Below, piece by piece: positions 48,064-58,168 of a stretch of 64,000 nt of DNA. Made by a program: the position numbers and the translations under genes. Position 1 is the first letter of the stretch; each line of letters opens with the position of its first letter. The notes beneath the pieces are model-generated. The model was given only the letters and a program-made list of their open reading frames with translations. It was not told the origin of the DNA and searched no databases. Origin of the DNA: Azospirillum brasilense (GTDB lineage: Bacteria > Pseudomonadota > Alphaproteobacteria > Azospirillales > Azospirillaceae); the NCBI RefSeq assembly GCF_001315015.1, contig NZ_CP012915.1, positions 682,001 to 746,000 of the forward strand, written 5' to 3'.

Positions 48064-49629
48064 TCACTCGGCCGCGACAGCCGCGGGGCTGCGGGTGAAA
48101 TCCTCGGGGAAGTGCTTCAGGGCGCTGCGCACCGGGATCGGCGTCATGCCGCCCATGGCGCAGAGCGAGCCGTCGGTCATGACCTCGCACAGGTCGTTCA
48201 GCAGCGTGATGTTCGCCTGCACCTTCTCGCCGGCGATGATGTTGTCCATCACCTCGACGCCGCGCACCGCGCCGATGCGGCAGGGAGTACACTTGCCGCA
48301 GGATTCGGCGGCGCAGAACTCCATGGCGAAACGGGCCTGCCTGGCCATGTCCACGCTGTCGTCGAAGACGACGATGCCGCCGTGGCCGACCATCGCCTCG
48401 ACCGCCGCGAAGGCCTCGTAATCCTTCGGCAACTCGAACAGCGAGGGCGGCAGGTAGGCGCCGAGCGGGCCGCCGGCCTGCACCGCGCGGATCGGACGCC
48501 CGGTGATGGTGCCGCCGCCGAACTCGTAGAGCAGCTCGTGCAGGGTGACGCCGAAGGCCTTCTCGACGATGCCGCCGTGCTTGATGTTGCCGGCGAGCTG
48601 GAAGGCCAGCGTGCCGCGCGACCGGCCAACGCCGAAGTCGCGGTAATGGTTGGCGCCCTTGTCGAGGATGATCGGGACCGAGGTCAGCGACAGCACGTTG
48701 TTGACGATCGTCGGCTTGCCGAAGAGGCCCTCCAGCGCCGGCAGCGGCGGCTTGGCCCGGACGGTGCCGCGCTTGCCCTCCAGGCTTTCCAGCATGGAGG
48801 TCTCCTCGCCGCAGATGTAGGCGCCAGCCCCGACGCGGACGTCGAGGTGGAAGCGGTGGCCGGTGCCGTGGATCTCGTCGCCCAGCCACTTCTCGTCATA
48901 GGCCAGCCGGATCGCCTCGCGCATCGTCGCCACGGCGTGCGGGTATTCGGAGCGGATGTAGATGTAGCCTTCGGTGGCGCCCACCGCGATGGCGGCGATG
49001 GTCATTCCCTCGATCAGGCAGAAGGGGTCGCCCTCCATGATCATGCGGTCGGCGAAGGTGCCGCTGTCGCCCTCGTCGGCGTTGCAGCAGATGTACTTCT
49101 GGTCCGCCTTGGCGTTCAGCACCGTGTTCCACTTGATGCCGGTCGGGAAGCCGGCGCCGCCGCGGCCGCGCAGACCGGATTCGGTGACCTCGGTCACGAT
49201 CTCCGCCGGGGTCATGGCGAGCGCCCGCTCCAGCCCGCGGAAGCCGCCATGCAGCCGGTAATCCTCGACCGACAGCGGGTCGATGATGCCGCAGCGGGCG
49301 AAGGTCAGCCGCTCCTGCTTGGCGAAGTAGGGGATTTTCTCGGTCAGGCCGTGGGCCAGGGCGTGGTCGGCACCGTCGAGGAAGCCGGCGTCGAACAGGC
49401 CGGGAACGTCCTCGGCCATCACCGGGCCGTAGGCGACGCGGCCCTCGGGCGTCTCCACCTCGACCAGCGTCTCCAGCCACAGCATGCCGCGGGAGCCGTT
49501 GCGGACGATGCGGAGCGGGATGCCGCGCCGGGTGGCCTCGGCGCGGATGGCGGCGGCGGTCTCGTCGGCGCCCACCGACAGGGCGGCGGCGTCGCGCGGC
49601 ACGTACACCGTGTGCAGGGGCTCGCTCAT
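48064..49629 (-). CDS. fdsB: NAD-dependent formate dehydrogenase subunit beta
   Basis: FdsB binds FMN and NAD and passes electrons from the iron-sulfur clusters to NAD. The 521-residue protein has an N-terminal thioredoxin-like part and a NuoF-like domain with RGRGGAGFPTGIKW and GAGAYICGEETS, and C-terminal Cys cluster SCGKCTPCRIG (about 443). Its start overlaps the fdsG stop as ATGA. The gene is followed by fdsA after 19 bases. Confidence 0.97.
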   Translation of the reverse strand: MSEPLHTVYVPRDAAALSVGADETAAAIRAEATRRGIPLRIVRNGSRGMLWLETLVEVETPEGRVAYGPVMAEDVPGLFDAGFLDGADHALAHGLTEKIPYFAKQERLTFARCGIIDPLSVEDYRLHGGFRGLERALAMTPAEIVTEVTESGLRGRGGAGFPTGIKWNTVLNAKADQKYICCNADEGDSGTFADRMIMEGDPFCLIEGMTIAAIAVGATEGYIYIRSEYPHAVATMREAIRLAYDEKWLGDEIHGTGHRFHLDVRVGAGAYICGEETSMLESLEGKRGTVRAKPPLPALEGLFGKPTIVNNVLSLTSVPIILDKGANHYRDFGVGRSRGTLAFQLAGNIKHGGIVEKAFGVTLHELLYEFGGGTITGRPIRAVQAGGPLGAYLPPSLFELPKDYEAFAAVEAMVGHGGIVVFDDSVDMARQARFAMEFCAAESCGKCTPCRIGAVRGVEVMDNIIAGEKVQANITLLNDLCEVMTDGSLCAMGGMTPIPVRSALKHFPEDFTRSPAAVAAE

Positions 49630-50114
49630 CGTGCGGCCTCCGTGGCCAGGGTGGAGGCGGTGATGGCGTCGAAGCGGGCCGGGCTGACCCGGCCGTGCAG
49701 CGTCTCGTTCACCATCACGGCGGGGGCCAGGGCGCAGTTGCCCAGGCAGAAGACCGGCTCCAGCGAGAAGGCGTCGTCGGCGGTGGTCTCGTGGAAGTCC
49801 ACCTTCAGGCGGCGGCGGATGTGCTCGATCAGTCCGTCGGCGTTCATCGACTGGCAGGCCTCAGCCCGGCAGACCTTGATGGTGTGGCGGCCCGGGCGGC
49901 TGCGGCGGAATTCGTGGTAGAAGGACACCACCCCGTGCACGTCGGCGCGCGACAGGTTCAGCTCACGCGCCAGCAGCGGGATGGCCTCCTCGTCGATGCA
50001 GCCGAACTCTTCCTGAAGAGCGTGCAGCATCGGCAGCAGCGCCCCGCGCAGGTGACGGTTGGCGGCGATCACCGCCGTGGCGCGTTCCGCGCTCCATGGA
50101 GATCGGGCGTTCAT
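49626..50114 (-). CDS. fdsG: NAD-dependent formate dehydrogenase subunit gamma
   Basis: FdsG is the NuoE-like 2Fe-2S subunit. The 162-residue protein has cluster ligands CRAEACQSM (about residue 99) and CLGNCALAP (about 139). GGAGG is in front of the ATG at 50114. It is the first gene of fdsG-fdsB-fdsA-fdhD-fdsD. A LysR-type box lies about 105 bases upstream. Confidence 0.96.
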   Translation of the reverse strand: MNARSPWSAERATAVIAANRHLRGALLPMLHALQEEFGCIDEEAIPLLARELNLSRADVHGVVSFYHEFRRSRPGRHTIKVCRAEACQSMNADGLIEHIRRRLKVDFHETTADDAFSLEPVFCLGNCALAPAVMVNETLHGRVSPARFDAITASTLATEAAR

Positions 50115-50218
50115 GGTCTCCTCCCCCGCGCCCGCCTGGATCGGCGGCGCTTCGTTGGTGTCTCGTCCGTCAGCGTTACGGACATTGGGGGAGGCGGGCA
50201 AATTTGATTTTCTGATGC

Positions 50219-50241
50219 GGTGATAGGGTTTCGCTATCACC
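50219..50241. promoter_or_regulatory. LysR-type box in front of fdsG
   Basis: GGTGATAG (50219-50226) and CTATCACC (50234-50241) are perfect inverted copies around 7 bases, giving ATAG-N7-CTAT, a T-N11-A motif as used by LysR regulators. It lies between the LysR gene and fdsG. Confidence 0.8.
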
Positions 50242-50270
50242 ACACGGATCGCGCGGTTATGTCCTTGAGA

Positions 50271-51215
50271 TCATAGCCCTTTTGACAAATCCCATGGGGC
50301 AAGGGCCTCATCGGTCAAAGCGCGCACGCGCTCGGCGAGGCCCGGTTCGGCGGCGACGGCGGCCAGCGCCTTGGCGAGCGGGGCCGGCGGTTCGCGGTCG
50401 GCGTAGACGAGTCCGACGGCGTAGGTGAGGTCCGGTTCGGTCAGCGGCAGGGCCACCAGATCGGGGTGGAGCGCGACCAGGGTCAGGAGCTGGCTGGGCA
50501 CCACGCTGGCCGCCAGACCGCTGCGCACGATGGTGTAGATGGTGACGATGGAGTTCGTCTCCATCAGCGGAACCACCGTCCGGTCGGCCATGCGGAAGGC
50601 GGTGTCGGCGATGCGCCGGTTCTGCATGTCGGGGGTGAGCAGGCACAGCGGCAGCTTCGCTGCGTCAGCCCAGCGGATGCTGGTGGTGCCTTCGCCGACT
50701 TGGCGGCGCTGGGCCAGCAGGAAGTAGCGCTCCGAGAACAGCGGGACGGTGCGGACGTTGCTCAGCGGCTCGTTGTCGAGATAGGTGATGGCGGCGTCCA
50801 GCTCGAACCCGTCGAGGTCGCGCTGGATGTCCCGCGAGCTGAGCGAGCGCACGCTGGAGCGGATCTGCGGGTAGCGCTCGGCAAAGCGGGCCAGCACGTG
50901 GGGGACGGCGGGCAGGGCGGTCGGGATGGCGCCGATCCGCAGATGGCCGGACAGGCCCTGGCCCAGCGCCGTCAGCTCCTGATAGAGCCCGTCCCGCTCC
51001 GCGACGATGCGGCGGGCGTATTCCAGCACCTTCAGCCCCTCCGGCGTGAAGCCGGAGAATTTCTGCCCACGTTCGACGATGGGCACGCGCAGTTCGTCCT
51101 CAAGCTGGCGGATGGCGTTGGACAGCGTCGGCTGGGAAACGTGGCAGGCCTCCGCCGCCCGGCCGAAATGCTGCTCGCGCGCCAGGGCCAGCAGATAGAC
51201 GAATTTGCGGAACAC
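50271..51215 (-). CDS. LysR family regulator of formate dehydrogenase
   Basis: This LysR-type regulator (314 residues) has an N-terminal helix-turn-helix (FGRAAEACHVSQPTLSNAIR, about 17-36) and a substrate-binding domain. It is directly upstream of fdsG on the same strand, the place of fdsR in other alphaproteobacteria, and the box at 50219 lies between them, so it probably activates the operon, likely in response to formate. Symbol fdsR would fit if confirmed. Confidence 0.88.
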   Translation of the reverse strand: MFRKFVYLLALAREQHFGRAAEACHVSQPTLSNAIRQLEDELRVPIVERGQKFSGFTPEGLKVLEYARRIVAERDGLYQELTALGQGLSGHLRIGAIPTALPAVPHVLARFAERYPQIRSSVRSLSSRDIQRDLDGFELDAAITYLDNEPLSNVRTVPLFSERYFLLAQRRQVGEGTTSIRWADAAKLPLCLLTPDMQNRRIADTAFRMADRTVVPLMETNSIVTIYTIVRSGLAASVVPSQLLTLVALHPDLVALPLTEPDLTYAVGLVYADREPPAPLAKALAAVAAEPGLAERVRALTDEALAPWDLSKGL

Positions 51216-51346
51216 AGTCCCCTCCCGTGCGTGATGGGCCGGTGCCCGCTTGGCGCCCTCGGGGGACGTCGCGCACGTTATGCCGAATCGGGCACACCGC
51301 CGGCAAGGGCGGAGACTCCTCCTTGCCGTCCGATGCTCCTAGGCGG

Positions 51347-52612
51347 TCAGTCTCCCGGCTGCGGCGCGGCGGCGTCGTGGGTGGAGCGCATCAGGGCTCC
51401 GCGCTCGGTCAGCAGGACGGTCAGCAGCGCCAGAATGCCCAGAACGGTGAAGCCGATGGTCAGCGGACGCACGGTGCCGTCGAAGGACTGGCCGACGATC
51501 CAGCCGACCACCGCCGCCATGCCGGTGCTGAAGAAGCCGACGAAGGACGACCCCATGCCCGCCACATGGCCTAGCGGCTCCATCGCCATCGCGTTGAAGT
51601 TCGGAGCGATCAGGCCGAAGCAGAAGAAGATCGCCGCCATGAACAGTCCGAGGCCGAGCAGCGGCGGATGCTCCGGAAAGCCCAGCAGCGCCATGGCGAC
51701 GCCGGTCAGCGTGTAGCCGAGCAGGGCGACATGGGACACCCGGTGCATGCCGACCCGCCCGACCAGCCGCGCGTTGACCAGCGAAGCCAGGGCCATCACG
51801 CCGGCGATGGCGCCGAAGGCCACCGGGAACATCGCCCCCAGCCCATAGACGTCCACGAAGATCTGCTGGGCGCTGCCGACGTAGCTCAGCAGCCCGCCGA
51901 ACAGCAGGCCCATGGCGGCGGTGTAGCCGACCGTCGCGCGCGTCGTCATCACCTTGTGGAAGGCATGGCCGAGCGCTGCCGGGGACAGCGGCAGCCGGTC
52001 CTCCAGCGCGCGGGTTTCCGCCAGCCGCAGCATCGACCAGGCGAAGGCGGCCACGGCCGCCAGGAACAGCGCGCCGAACACCCATGGCCAAGTGCCGAGG
52101 CGCAGGATTCCCTCACCCAGGGCCGGGGCGATGATCGGCACGATGATGAAGATCATCATCACGAAGGACATCACCCGCGCCATGTCGCGCCCGACGAAGC
52201 GGTCGCGCACGATGGCGATGGCGACGACTCGCGGGGCGGCGGCACCGAACCCCTGAAGCGCGCGGGCGGCCAGCAACGCGGTGAAGCTCGGGGCGAAGAC
52301 CGCGCCCAGCGACCCGATGGCGAAGATCACCAAACCGGCGGCCAAGACCGGCTTGCGCCCGAAGCGGTCGGACAGCGGCCCATGGAAAGGCTGCCCGACG
52401 GCGAAGCCCAGCATATAGGCGGTGATGACGAGTTGCCGGTCGTTTTCGCGAACCACCCCGAAGGTGCTGGCGATGTCCGGCAGGGCGACCAGCATGATGT
52501 CGATGGACAGCGCTGTCAGCGCCATCAAAAGGGCCATGAGCGCGACGAACTCGCCGAAGCGGATGTCAACGCTCCGGCCGGCGGAAGCGGGGTGGGACAT
52601 GGATTTAGGCAT
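51347..52612 (-). CDS. Bcr/CflA family multidrug MFS transporter
   Basis: The 421-residue product has 12 predicted helices and MFS motif A as GPLSDRFGRKPVL (about residue 76), plus the family's GFGAAAPRVVAIAIVRDR motif. It probably exports drugs or small metabolites by proton antiport. The start could be 52612 or 52600 (MPKSMSHPAS); neither has a clear ribosome-binding site. It is divergent from the hybrid kinase gene. Confidence 0.9.
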   Translation of the reverse strand: MPKSMSHPASAGRSVDIRFGEFVALMALLMALTALSIDIMLVALPDIASTFGVVRENDRQLVITAYMLGFAVGQPFHGPLSDRFGRKPVLAAGLVIFAIGSLGAVFAPSFTALLAARALQGFGAAAPRVVAIAIVRDRFVGRDMARVMSFVMMIFIIVPIIAPALGEGILRLGTWPWVFGALFLAAVAAFAWSMLRLAETRALEDRLPLSPAALGHAFHKVMTTRATVGYTAAMGLLFGGLLSYVGSAQQIFVDVYGLGAMFPVAFGAIAGVMALASLVNARLVGRVGMHRVSHVALLGYTLTGVAMALLGFPEHPPLLGLGLFMAAIFFCFGLIAPNFNAMAMEPLGHVAGMGSSFVGFFSTGMAAVVGWIVGQSFDGTVRPLTIGFTVLGILALLTVLLTERGALMRSTHDAAAPQPGD

Positions 52613-52884
52613 TGGACCAGTGTGCCGCCCGTCTGTCTCTGCGGCAAATCGAATTCCCGCAGGCCCGCCATCGATATTTGGACATGGACAATTCAGAGCT
52701 GTGCCACCTTGCATCCCTATGCCCCACACATTACCACCTATTGTGGCGCGCCCAACTTTCATTTGATGATTTCAAGAATTTCACGCATTTCATGCTGAAA
52801 ATAGTGATAGATAGGCGGATTCTGTGGGCGTCGCCTTAGTGCCTGTCTATAGTGGGCGGCGTCAACGGTCTGTGAAAATCGGGT

Positions 52885-55800
52885 ATGCGCCTTCGTCTCC
52901 CCTTTGTGCCTCTGCTGGCGCTTCTTCCGCTCGTCGCCTTCGCGGTGGCCTCGATCATGTTGGTCGACCGTCAACAGGAGCGATCGGTGGAGGAACTGAT
53001 CCGTCACGCCACCGACGCGGCGGTGCGGACGGTGGACGGGCGCGTCCTCATGACGCGCAGCGCGCTTGAAATCATGTCCACGGCCCGCTCGCTGGACATC
53101 GACGACCGCGTCGTCTGGAGGGATCGGGGGGAACGTGCGCTGCGGCAGCGTTCGGATTGGTTTGCCCTGGAAGTGCGCGACCGGCAGGGTGTCGTCAACC
53201 TGCTCCACCGGCCGCAGGAACCGGAAGCCGGCGGCATCGACCCCGTCGCCCGTTCCGTCCAGGCGGACCGGGTGTTCCGGTCAGGAGAAGTCTGGATCAG
53301 CGGCGTCATCAGCGACTCGGCCGGCAAGGTGGAACCGGTCTTTGCGGTCAGTGTGCCGGTTTGGGGCGCGGGAGAAGTGCGGCTGGTCCTGACCGCCTAT
53401 GTGCGGGCCTGGTCCCTGCATCAGGTCCTGGTCGATCAGGTGGCGATGCCGAATTGGATTGTCGCGCTTCTTGACCGCGATGGGCGTTTCATCGCCCGGA
53501 CGAGGTCCGAAACGGCCTTCGACTCCGCGGTTGGAAAGCCGGCGCACGAGTCTCTTGCCCTGGCCCTGAAGACCGGCGACGAGTTTTTCCTATCCCGTAC
53601 GCAGCAGGGGCAGGAGGTGCTGTCGGCGAAGGCCGGCTCCGTCGCTGCGCCCGGCTGGCTCCTGGCCCTCGGCACCCCGGCAGAGCCGATCCAGGCGGCG
53701 GCGCGGCGCACGATCTACACGATCGCCGGCGGCGGGCTGGGCGCGCTGGCGGTGGCGGCACTGGTCGCTTGGGCTCTTGCCCGCTCCCACGACCGGCGCG
53801 AGGCGGCGGAGCGGCGTGCACGGGTGGCGGAGGCTGCGGCGGAGGCCGACCGGCGGTCGCACGCCATTCTGGAAAGCACGACGGACGGCGTCTACGAGGT
53901 CGACCGGTCCTGGCGAATCGTCTACATGAACGGGCGCGCGCGCGGCCTGATGGGCGGCAGCAGCGACCTGACCGGACAGCGTCTGTGGGAGGCCTTTCCC
54001 GACGCCATGGGGACGGTGTTGTGGGACCGCCTGCACATCGCCATGAAGGGCCGCCATCCCGACGAATTCGAAGCCTATTTCGCGCCGCTCGGTGTCTGGC
54101 TCTTCCTGCGGGTGTTTCCATCGTCCGCCGGGCTGGCCATTTATTTCCAGGATATCAGCAAGCGTCTTCTCGCCGAACGGGCGCTGGAACGCGCGGTGGA
54201 GCAGGCGAACCAGATCCTGGAGAGCATCGGGGACGCTTTCTATGCCATCGACCGCGACTGGCGGATCACTTATGTGAACAGGCGCGCCGAGGAGATGTTC
54301 GCGCGCCCGCGCGACGACATCGTCGGCCGCAGCCTGCTGGACCTTTTTCCCGACGTCGCGGGCAACACAGTCATCCGCGCCTTCGAGGCCGCCATGGCCG
54401 ACCAGCAGCCGCGCGAGTTCGAGGCGCTGTCCGGCATCTTCCAGCGCTGGACCATGTTCAACGTCTATCCACAGGCGGGCGGCGGCCTGTCCATCTACTT
54501 CCGCGATGTGTCCGCCCACCGCGCGGCGGAGGCCGCCCTGCGGGCCAGTGAGCACCGCTACCGCACGCTTCTGGAAGCGTTGCCACAGATGGTCTGGACC
54601 TGCCGGGCGGATGGCGGTTGCGACTTCCTCAGCCAGCAATGGCTGTCCTACACCGGCCAGCGGTTGGAGGAGGCGCGGGATTTCGGCTGGTCCGAGGCCG
54701 TTCATCCCGACGATCGAAACCGCCTTCTCACGATTTGGATGCAGGCGGTCGAAGCGCGGACGATCTTCGACACCGAGGCGCGTATCCGCAGCGCTGCCGG
54801 CATCTACCGCTGGTTCAAGCAGCGTGCTCTGCCAATCACCGACCCGGAGACCGGCGAAGAGCGCTGGTTCGGCGCCTCCACCGACATCACCGACATCTTC
54901 GAGGCGCGCAACGCCATGCAGGCGGCGAAGGAGGAGGCGGAGGAGGTCGGGTTGCGCTTCCGCACACTGGCGGACTCCATCCCGCAGCTCGCCTGGATGG
55001 CCCGTCCGGACGGCCGTATCTTCTGGTACAACCAACGTTGGTGCGACTACACGGGTGTCGAGGGCGTGGACGCCGCTTCCGGTCCGCTGTGGGACGGGAT
55101 CCTTCCCGGCGACCACGCCGAGCGCGTCACGGCCAGCCTTCAGCGATCGTTCCGGACCGGAGAGCCGTGGGAGGATACCTTCCCCATGGCGGGGCGGGAC
55201 GGTTCCTTCCGCTGGTTCCTGTCACGGGCGTTGCCCGTTCGCGATTCCGACGGCGCCGTCGTGCTGTGGTTCGGCACGAACACCGACGTGACCGACCGTC
55301 TCGAGGTCGAGGAGGCACTGCGCCGCACCAAGGAGGAGGCGGAGCAGGCGGCCTTGTCCAAATCCAAGTTCCTTGCCTCGGCCAGCCACGACCTGCGCCA
55401 GCCGATGCAGTCGCTGTTCCTGTTTTCCGGCGCGCTGCACGGCCATGTCCAGGGCGAGAAGGGGATGAGGGCGCTTCGCCATCTGGAAAGCGGGCTGGAC
55501 GCGCTGAAGGGACTGTTGGACAGCCTGCTCGACGTGTCGCGCCTGGACGCCGGAGTGGTCAAGCCGACGCTGGAGGATTTTCCGGTGGCGTTGCTGCTCG
55601 ACCATATCGCGGCGGGCTATGCCCCCGTGGCCCGCGGCAAGGGGCTCGACTGGACGATGGAGGGGTGCCCGCTGAACATCCGTTCCGACCGGGTGCTGCT
55701 GGGCCGGATGATCCGCAATCTTGTGGAGAACGCCATCCGCTACACGGAACGGGGCAGCATCGCCATCACCTGCACGGCTATGGGCGGGCGGATGCGGATA

Positions 55801-56451
55801 ATTGTTGCCGACACCGGAATCGGCATCTCCGAAGAGCATCTGCCCCGAATCTTCGATGAGTTTCATCAGGTCGGCAACCCGGAGCGCGACCGCAGCCAGG
55901 GGCTTGGGCTGGGCCTCGCCATCGTTCAGCGCATCGGGCTGCTTCTGGACCATCCGGTGACCGTCCGTTCCACGCCCGGCGCGGGGTCGGTCTTCACCAT
56001 CGAGGTGCCGCTGGGCGAGAGCTTGAAGCCCGTGGAGCCGATGGCCGCGACGCTCCCGGCGTCGGCGAACGGGGACGAGCGGTTGGCCATGGTCATCGAC
56101 GACGACGCCATCGTTCTGCTGGGCCTTCAGGCCATTCTGCGCGAATGGGGGTACGACGTGCTGATCGCCGGCTCGGGAGAGCAAGCAATGGACAAGCTGC
56201 GCTCGGTCAGCCGCAAGCCCGATATCATCATCGCCGACTACCGCCTGCGCGAAGGCAAGGTCGGCACCGACGCTATCCTCGACGTCCGCCAGCTGTTCGA
56301 CGCCGACATTCCGGCGATCATCGTGACCGGGGAAACCGGCCCCGAGTGCCAGCGTGACGCCGTGCGCCACGGCTTCGGCCTGATGCACAAGCCGGTGACT
56401 CCGCACCAGCTCGCCGGGGCCATGGAGCGCTGTTTGCAACCGGCGGATTGA
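52885..56451 (+). CDS. PAS-rich hybrid sensor histidine kinase/response regulator
   Basis: This 1188-residue protein has an N-terminal membrane helix (about 7-27), a periplasmic sensor (about 30-270), a second helix (about 276-301), four PAS domains starting at about 322, 441, 557 and 691, a kinase core with H-box ASHDLRQPMQSLFLF (His at about 834), ATPase motif NLVENAIRYTERG (about 944) and a C-terminal receiver with DDD (about 1071) and ADYRLREGKVGTD. The HDLRQP core is typical of kinases that signal through a phosphotransfer protein. No partner gene lies next to it. Confidence 0.93.
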   Translation: MRLRLPFVPLLALLPLVAFAVASIMLVDRQQERSVEELIRHATDAAVRTVDGRVLMTRSALEIMSTARSLDIDDRVVWRDRGERALRQRSDWFALEVRDRQGVVNLLHRPQEPEAGGIDPVARSVQADRVFRSGEVWISGVISDSAGKVEPVFAVSVPVWGAGEVRLVLTAYVRAWSLHQVLVDQVAMPNWIVALLDRDGRFIARTRSETAFDSAVGKPAHESLALALKTGDEFFLSRTQQGQEVLSAKAGSVAAPGWLLALGTPAEPIQAAARRTIYTIAGGGLGALAVAALVAWALARSHDRREAAERRARVAEAAAEADRRSHAILESTTDGVYEVDRSWRIVYMNGRARGLMGGSSDLTGQRLWEAFPDAMGTVLWDRLHIAMKGRHPDEFEAYFAPLGVWLFLRVFPSSAGLAIYFQDISKRLLAERALERAVEQANQILESIGDAFYAIDRDWRITYVNRRAEEMFARPRDDIVGRSLLDLFPDVAGNTVIRAFEAAMADQQPREFEALSGIFQRWTMFNVYPQAGGGLSIYFRDVSAHRAAEAALRASEHRYRTLLEALPQMVWTCRADGGCDFLSQQWLSYTGQRLEEARDFGWSEAVHPDDRNRLLTIWMQAVEARTIFDTEARIRSAAGIYRWFKQRALPITDPETGEERWFGASTDITDIFEARNAMQAAKEEAEEVGLRFRTLADSIPQLAWMARPDGRIFWYNQRWCDYTGVEGVDAASGPLWDGILPGDHAERVTASLQRSFRTGEPWEDTFPMAGRDGSFRWFLSRALPVRDSDGAVVLWFGTNTDVTDRLEVEEALRRTKEEAEQAALSKSKFLASASHDLRQPMQSLFLFSGALHGHVQGEKGMRALRHLESGLDALKGLLDSLLDVSRLDAGVVKPTLEDFPVALLLDHIAAGYAPVARGKGLDWTMEGCPLNIRSDRVLLGRMIRNLVENAIRYTERGSIAITCTAMGGRMRIIVADTGIGISEEHLPRIFDEFHQVGNPERDRSQGLGLGLAIVQRIGLLLDHPVTVRSTPGAGSVFTIEVPLGESLKPVEPMAATLPASANGDERLAMVIDDDAIVLLGLQAILREWGYDVLIAGSGEQAMDKLRSVSRKPDIIIADYRLREGKVGTDAILDVRQLFDADIPAIIVTGETGPECQRDAVRHGFGLMHKPVTPHQLAGAMERCLQPAD

Positions 56452-56499
56452 GGGCGGCGGATTGAGGGCGGCCGCGTGAGGCTGTCAGGTTCTGGACGG

Positions 56500-57462
56500 T
56501 CAGTCGCCACCACCACCCATCGCGGGCGGACTGGGGGGCAGGCGGCGGCGGGTTTCGCGGTGCAGGATGTATAGGCCGCTCACCGCCACAACGGCGGCGC
56601 CCAACACCATGTGCAGGGTCGGCATCTCGCCCCACAACATCCAACCGAACAGCACGGCCCACAGCAGCGAGGCGTAGTTGAAGGGCGCCACCACGGCTGC
56701 GGGGGCCAGCGAATAGGCCCGCGTCAGGAACAGCTGAGCACCGCCGCCCAGCACGCCGGTGGCCGACAGCAGGGCGAAATCGGTCAGGTTGTGCGGGGTG
56801 ACCCACACGAAGGGCATGACCAGCGCCAGGATGAGTGTGGTAATGGCCGTGAAGTAGAAGACGATGGTGTTGGCGCGCTCGGTCTTGCTGAGCTGGCGGA
56901 TCGCCACCATCGCGAAGGACTGGCAGAAAGCGGCGCCAAGCGCGACCAGCGCGCCCAGATGCGTCAGCATCTCGCCTGAGGGACGGACCATGATGAGAAC
57001 GCCGACGAAGCCGACCAGCACCGCGCTCCACCGGTAGATACCGACCTTCTCGCCGAGCAGCGGCACCGACAGTGCGGTTAGGAACAGCGGGGCCGAGAAG
57101 TTCAGCGCCACCGCGTCGCCCAGAGGCAGCAGATTGAAGGACCAGAACGTCAGGGACATCGCGGTCAAGCCGACAACCGAGCGCCAGACATGGCCCATCG
57201 GACGTTCGGTGCGCAGGCTGTTGATCCAGCCGCCCTGCAGCGAGATGACCACCGCCACGGGGATCAGGGCCATGGCATTGCGGAAGAAGGTCACCTCGAT
57301 GACGGGATACGTCTCTGAGAGCAGCTTCACCAGCACGTTCATCACGGAGAACAGCAACACCGACCCCAGCATCATGACGATGCCAAGCGGTATGTTCTCC
57401 ACGCGGATGTGGCGGGGCGTCGCGGGACGGGTGGGGGCGGGGGAGAGGGGAGGCGCGGTCAC
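56500..57462 (-). CDS. EamA/DMT-type transporter (RhaT-like)
   Basis: The 320-residue product has about 10 membrane helices in two EamA repeats (for example FLTALSVPLLGEKVGIYRWS, and YASLLWAVLFGWMLWGEMPT), as in drug/metabolite exporters. It starts at GTG 57462 because the conserved first helix lies right after; a downstream Met (about residue 30) would cut it. Substrate unknown. Its 3' end nearly meets the kinase gene. Confidence 0.85.
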   Translation of the reverse strand: MTAPPLSPAPTRPATPRHIRVENIPLGIVMMLGSVLLFSVMNVLVKLLSETYPVIEVTFFRNAMALIPVAVVISLQGGWINSLRTERPMGHVWRSVVGLTAMSLTFWSFNLLPLGDAVALNFSAPLFLTALSVPLLGEKVGIYRWSAVLVGFVGVLIMVRPSGEMLTHLGALVALGAAFCQSFAMVAIRQLSKTERANTIVFYFTAITTLILALVMPFVWVTPHNLTDFALLSATGVLGGGAQLFLTRAYSLAPAAVVAPFNYASLLWAVLFGWMLWGEMPTLHMVLGAAVVAVSGLYILHRETRRRLPPSPPAMGGGGD

Positions 57463-57577
57463 TCCCGGATGCTATCAACTGCAACCACCCGCGTCACGTT
57501 GCCGCGACGCGGGTGGTCATGTCCTGACGGAATGGCCGGATTGCGGTGGGACTCTGATCCGGCTGCTGCGCCTATTG

Positions 57578-58120
57578 TCAGCGGTTGGTCAGAAGCTCGG
57601 CGATTTCGCCCTCGGCCCGCAGCCAATGGTCCATCTCGCGACCGTTCGGACGACCCTCGCGTTCCCAAATCTCATAGGCGCGCTCCTGCACCATGCGGCT
57701 CTTCTGGCCCTGCAGCAGACCCTCGGCGATGTGCATGTTGATGCGTGACAGCGAGACCAGCTTGCGTGCCTCGATGGAACCCTGGGTCGCTTCCATGGTG
57801 GTGACGGTGACGTACTGCGCGAGGTTGCGCAGGTTCGCCTTGACCTCCGAATCCAGCGTATTTTCCTCGTTCTTGAGCACCGTCTTGATGGCGACCCAGA
57901 GGCGGAGGTTGTGGTCGAGGGCGTGATTCGCCTTTTCCGGTGTGTCGGCTTCGACGAGGAGGCTCGCGGCGTGCAGCAAGGCGACCGCGTCCTGCTCGAT
58001 CGCAGCGAAATTGGTGTTCAGGACGATTTCCGCCCCGGTATCGGTGGCGAGCGCTTCGGCCGCTTCAGGCGACGGAGCGGCTTCGACGGTCTTTGCGGTG
58101 GCGGTCTTGCGCTTGGCCAT
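57578..58120 (-). CDS. FlaF-like + DUF2934 fusion protein
   Basis: The 180-residue product has a FlaF-type domain (about 35-130): ALDHNLRLWVAIKTVLKNEE, VKANLRNLAQYVT, LVSLSRINMHIAEGLLQG, followed by a C-terminal DUF2934 (ERAYEIWEREGRPNGREMDHW, about 145-167). FlaF helps flagellin export and control in Caulobacter-type bacteria. The fusion with DUF2934 and the location away from other flagellar genes are odd. GGGGA precedes the ATG at 58120. A perfect CtrA site lies 48 bases upstream. Confidence 0.7.
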   Translation of the reverse strand: MAKRKTATAKTVEAAPSPEAAEALATDTGAEIVLNTNFAAIEQDAVALLHAASLLVEADTPEKANHALDHNLRLWVAIKTVLKNEENTLDSEVKANLRNLAQYVTVTTMEATQGSIEARKLVSLSRINMHIAEGLLQGQKSRMVQERAYEIWEREGRPNGREMDHWLRAEGEIAELLTNR

Positions 58121-58168
58121 GATCGAATCCCCGGCGTTGGTCCCCGAGGTCAATAGAACCAGCCGTTA

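Noticed and set aside
44712..48098. 1128-codon plus-strand frame over fdhD, fdsA
   Set aside because: Antisense shadow in high-GC coding DNA; the minus-strand genes have clear family motifs.
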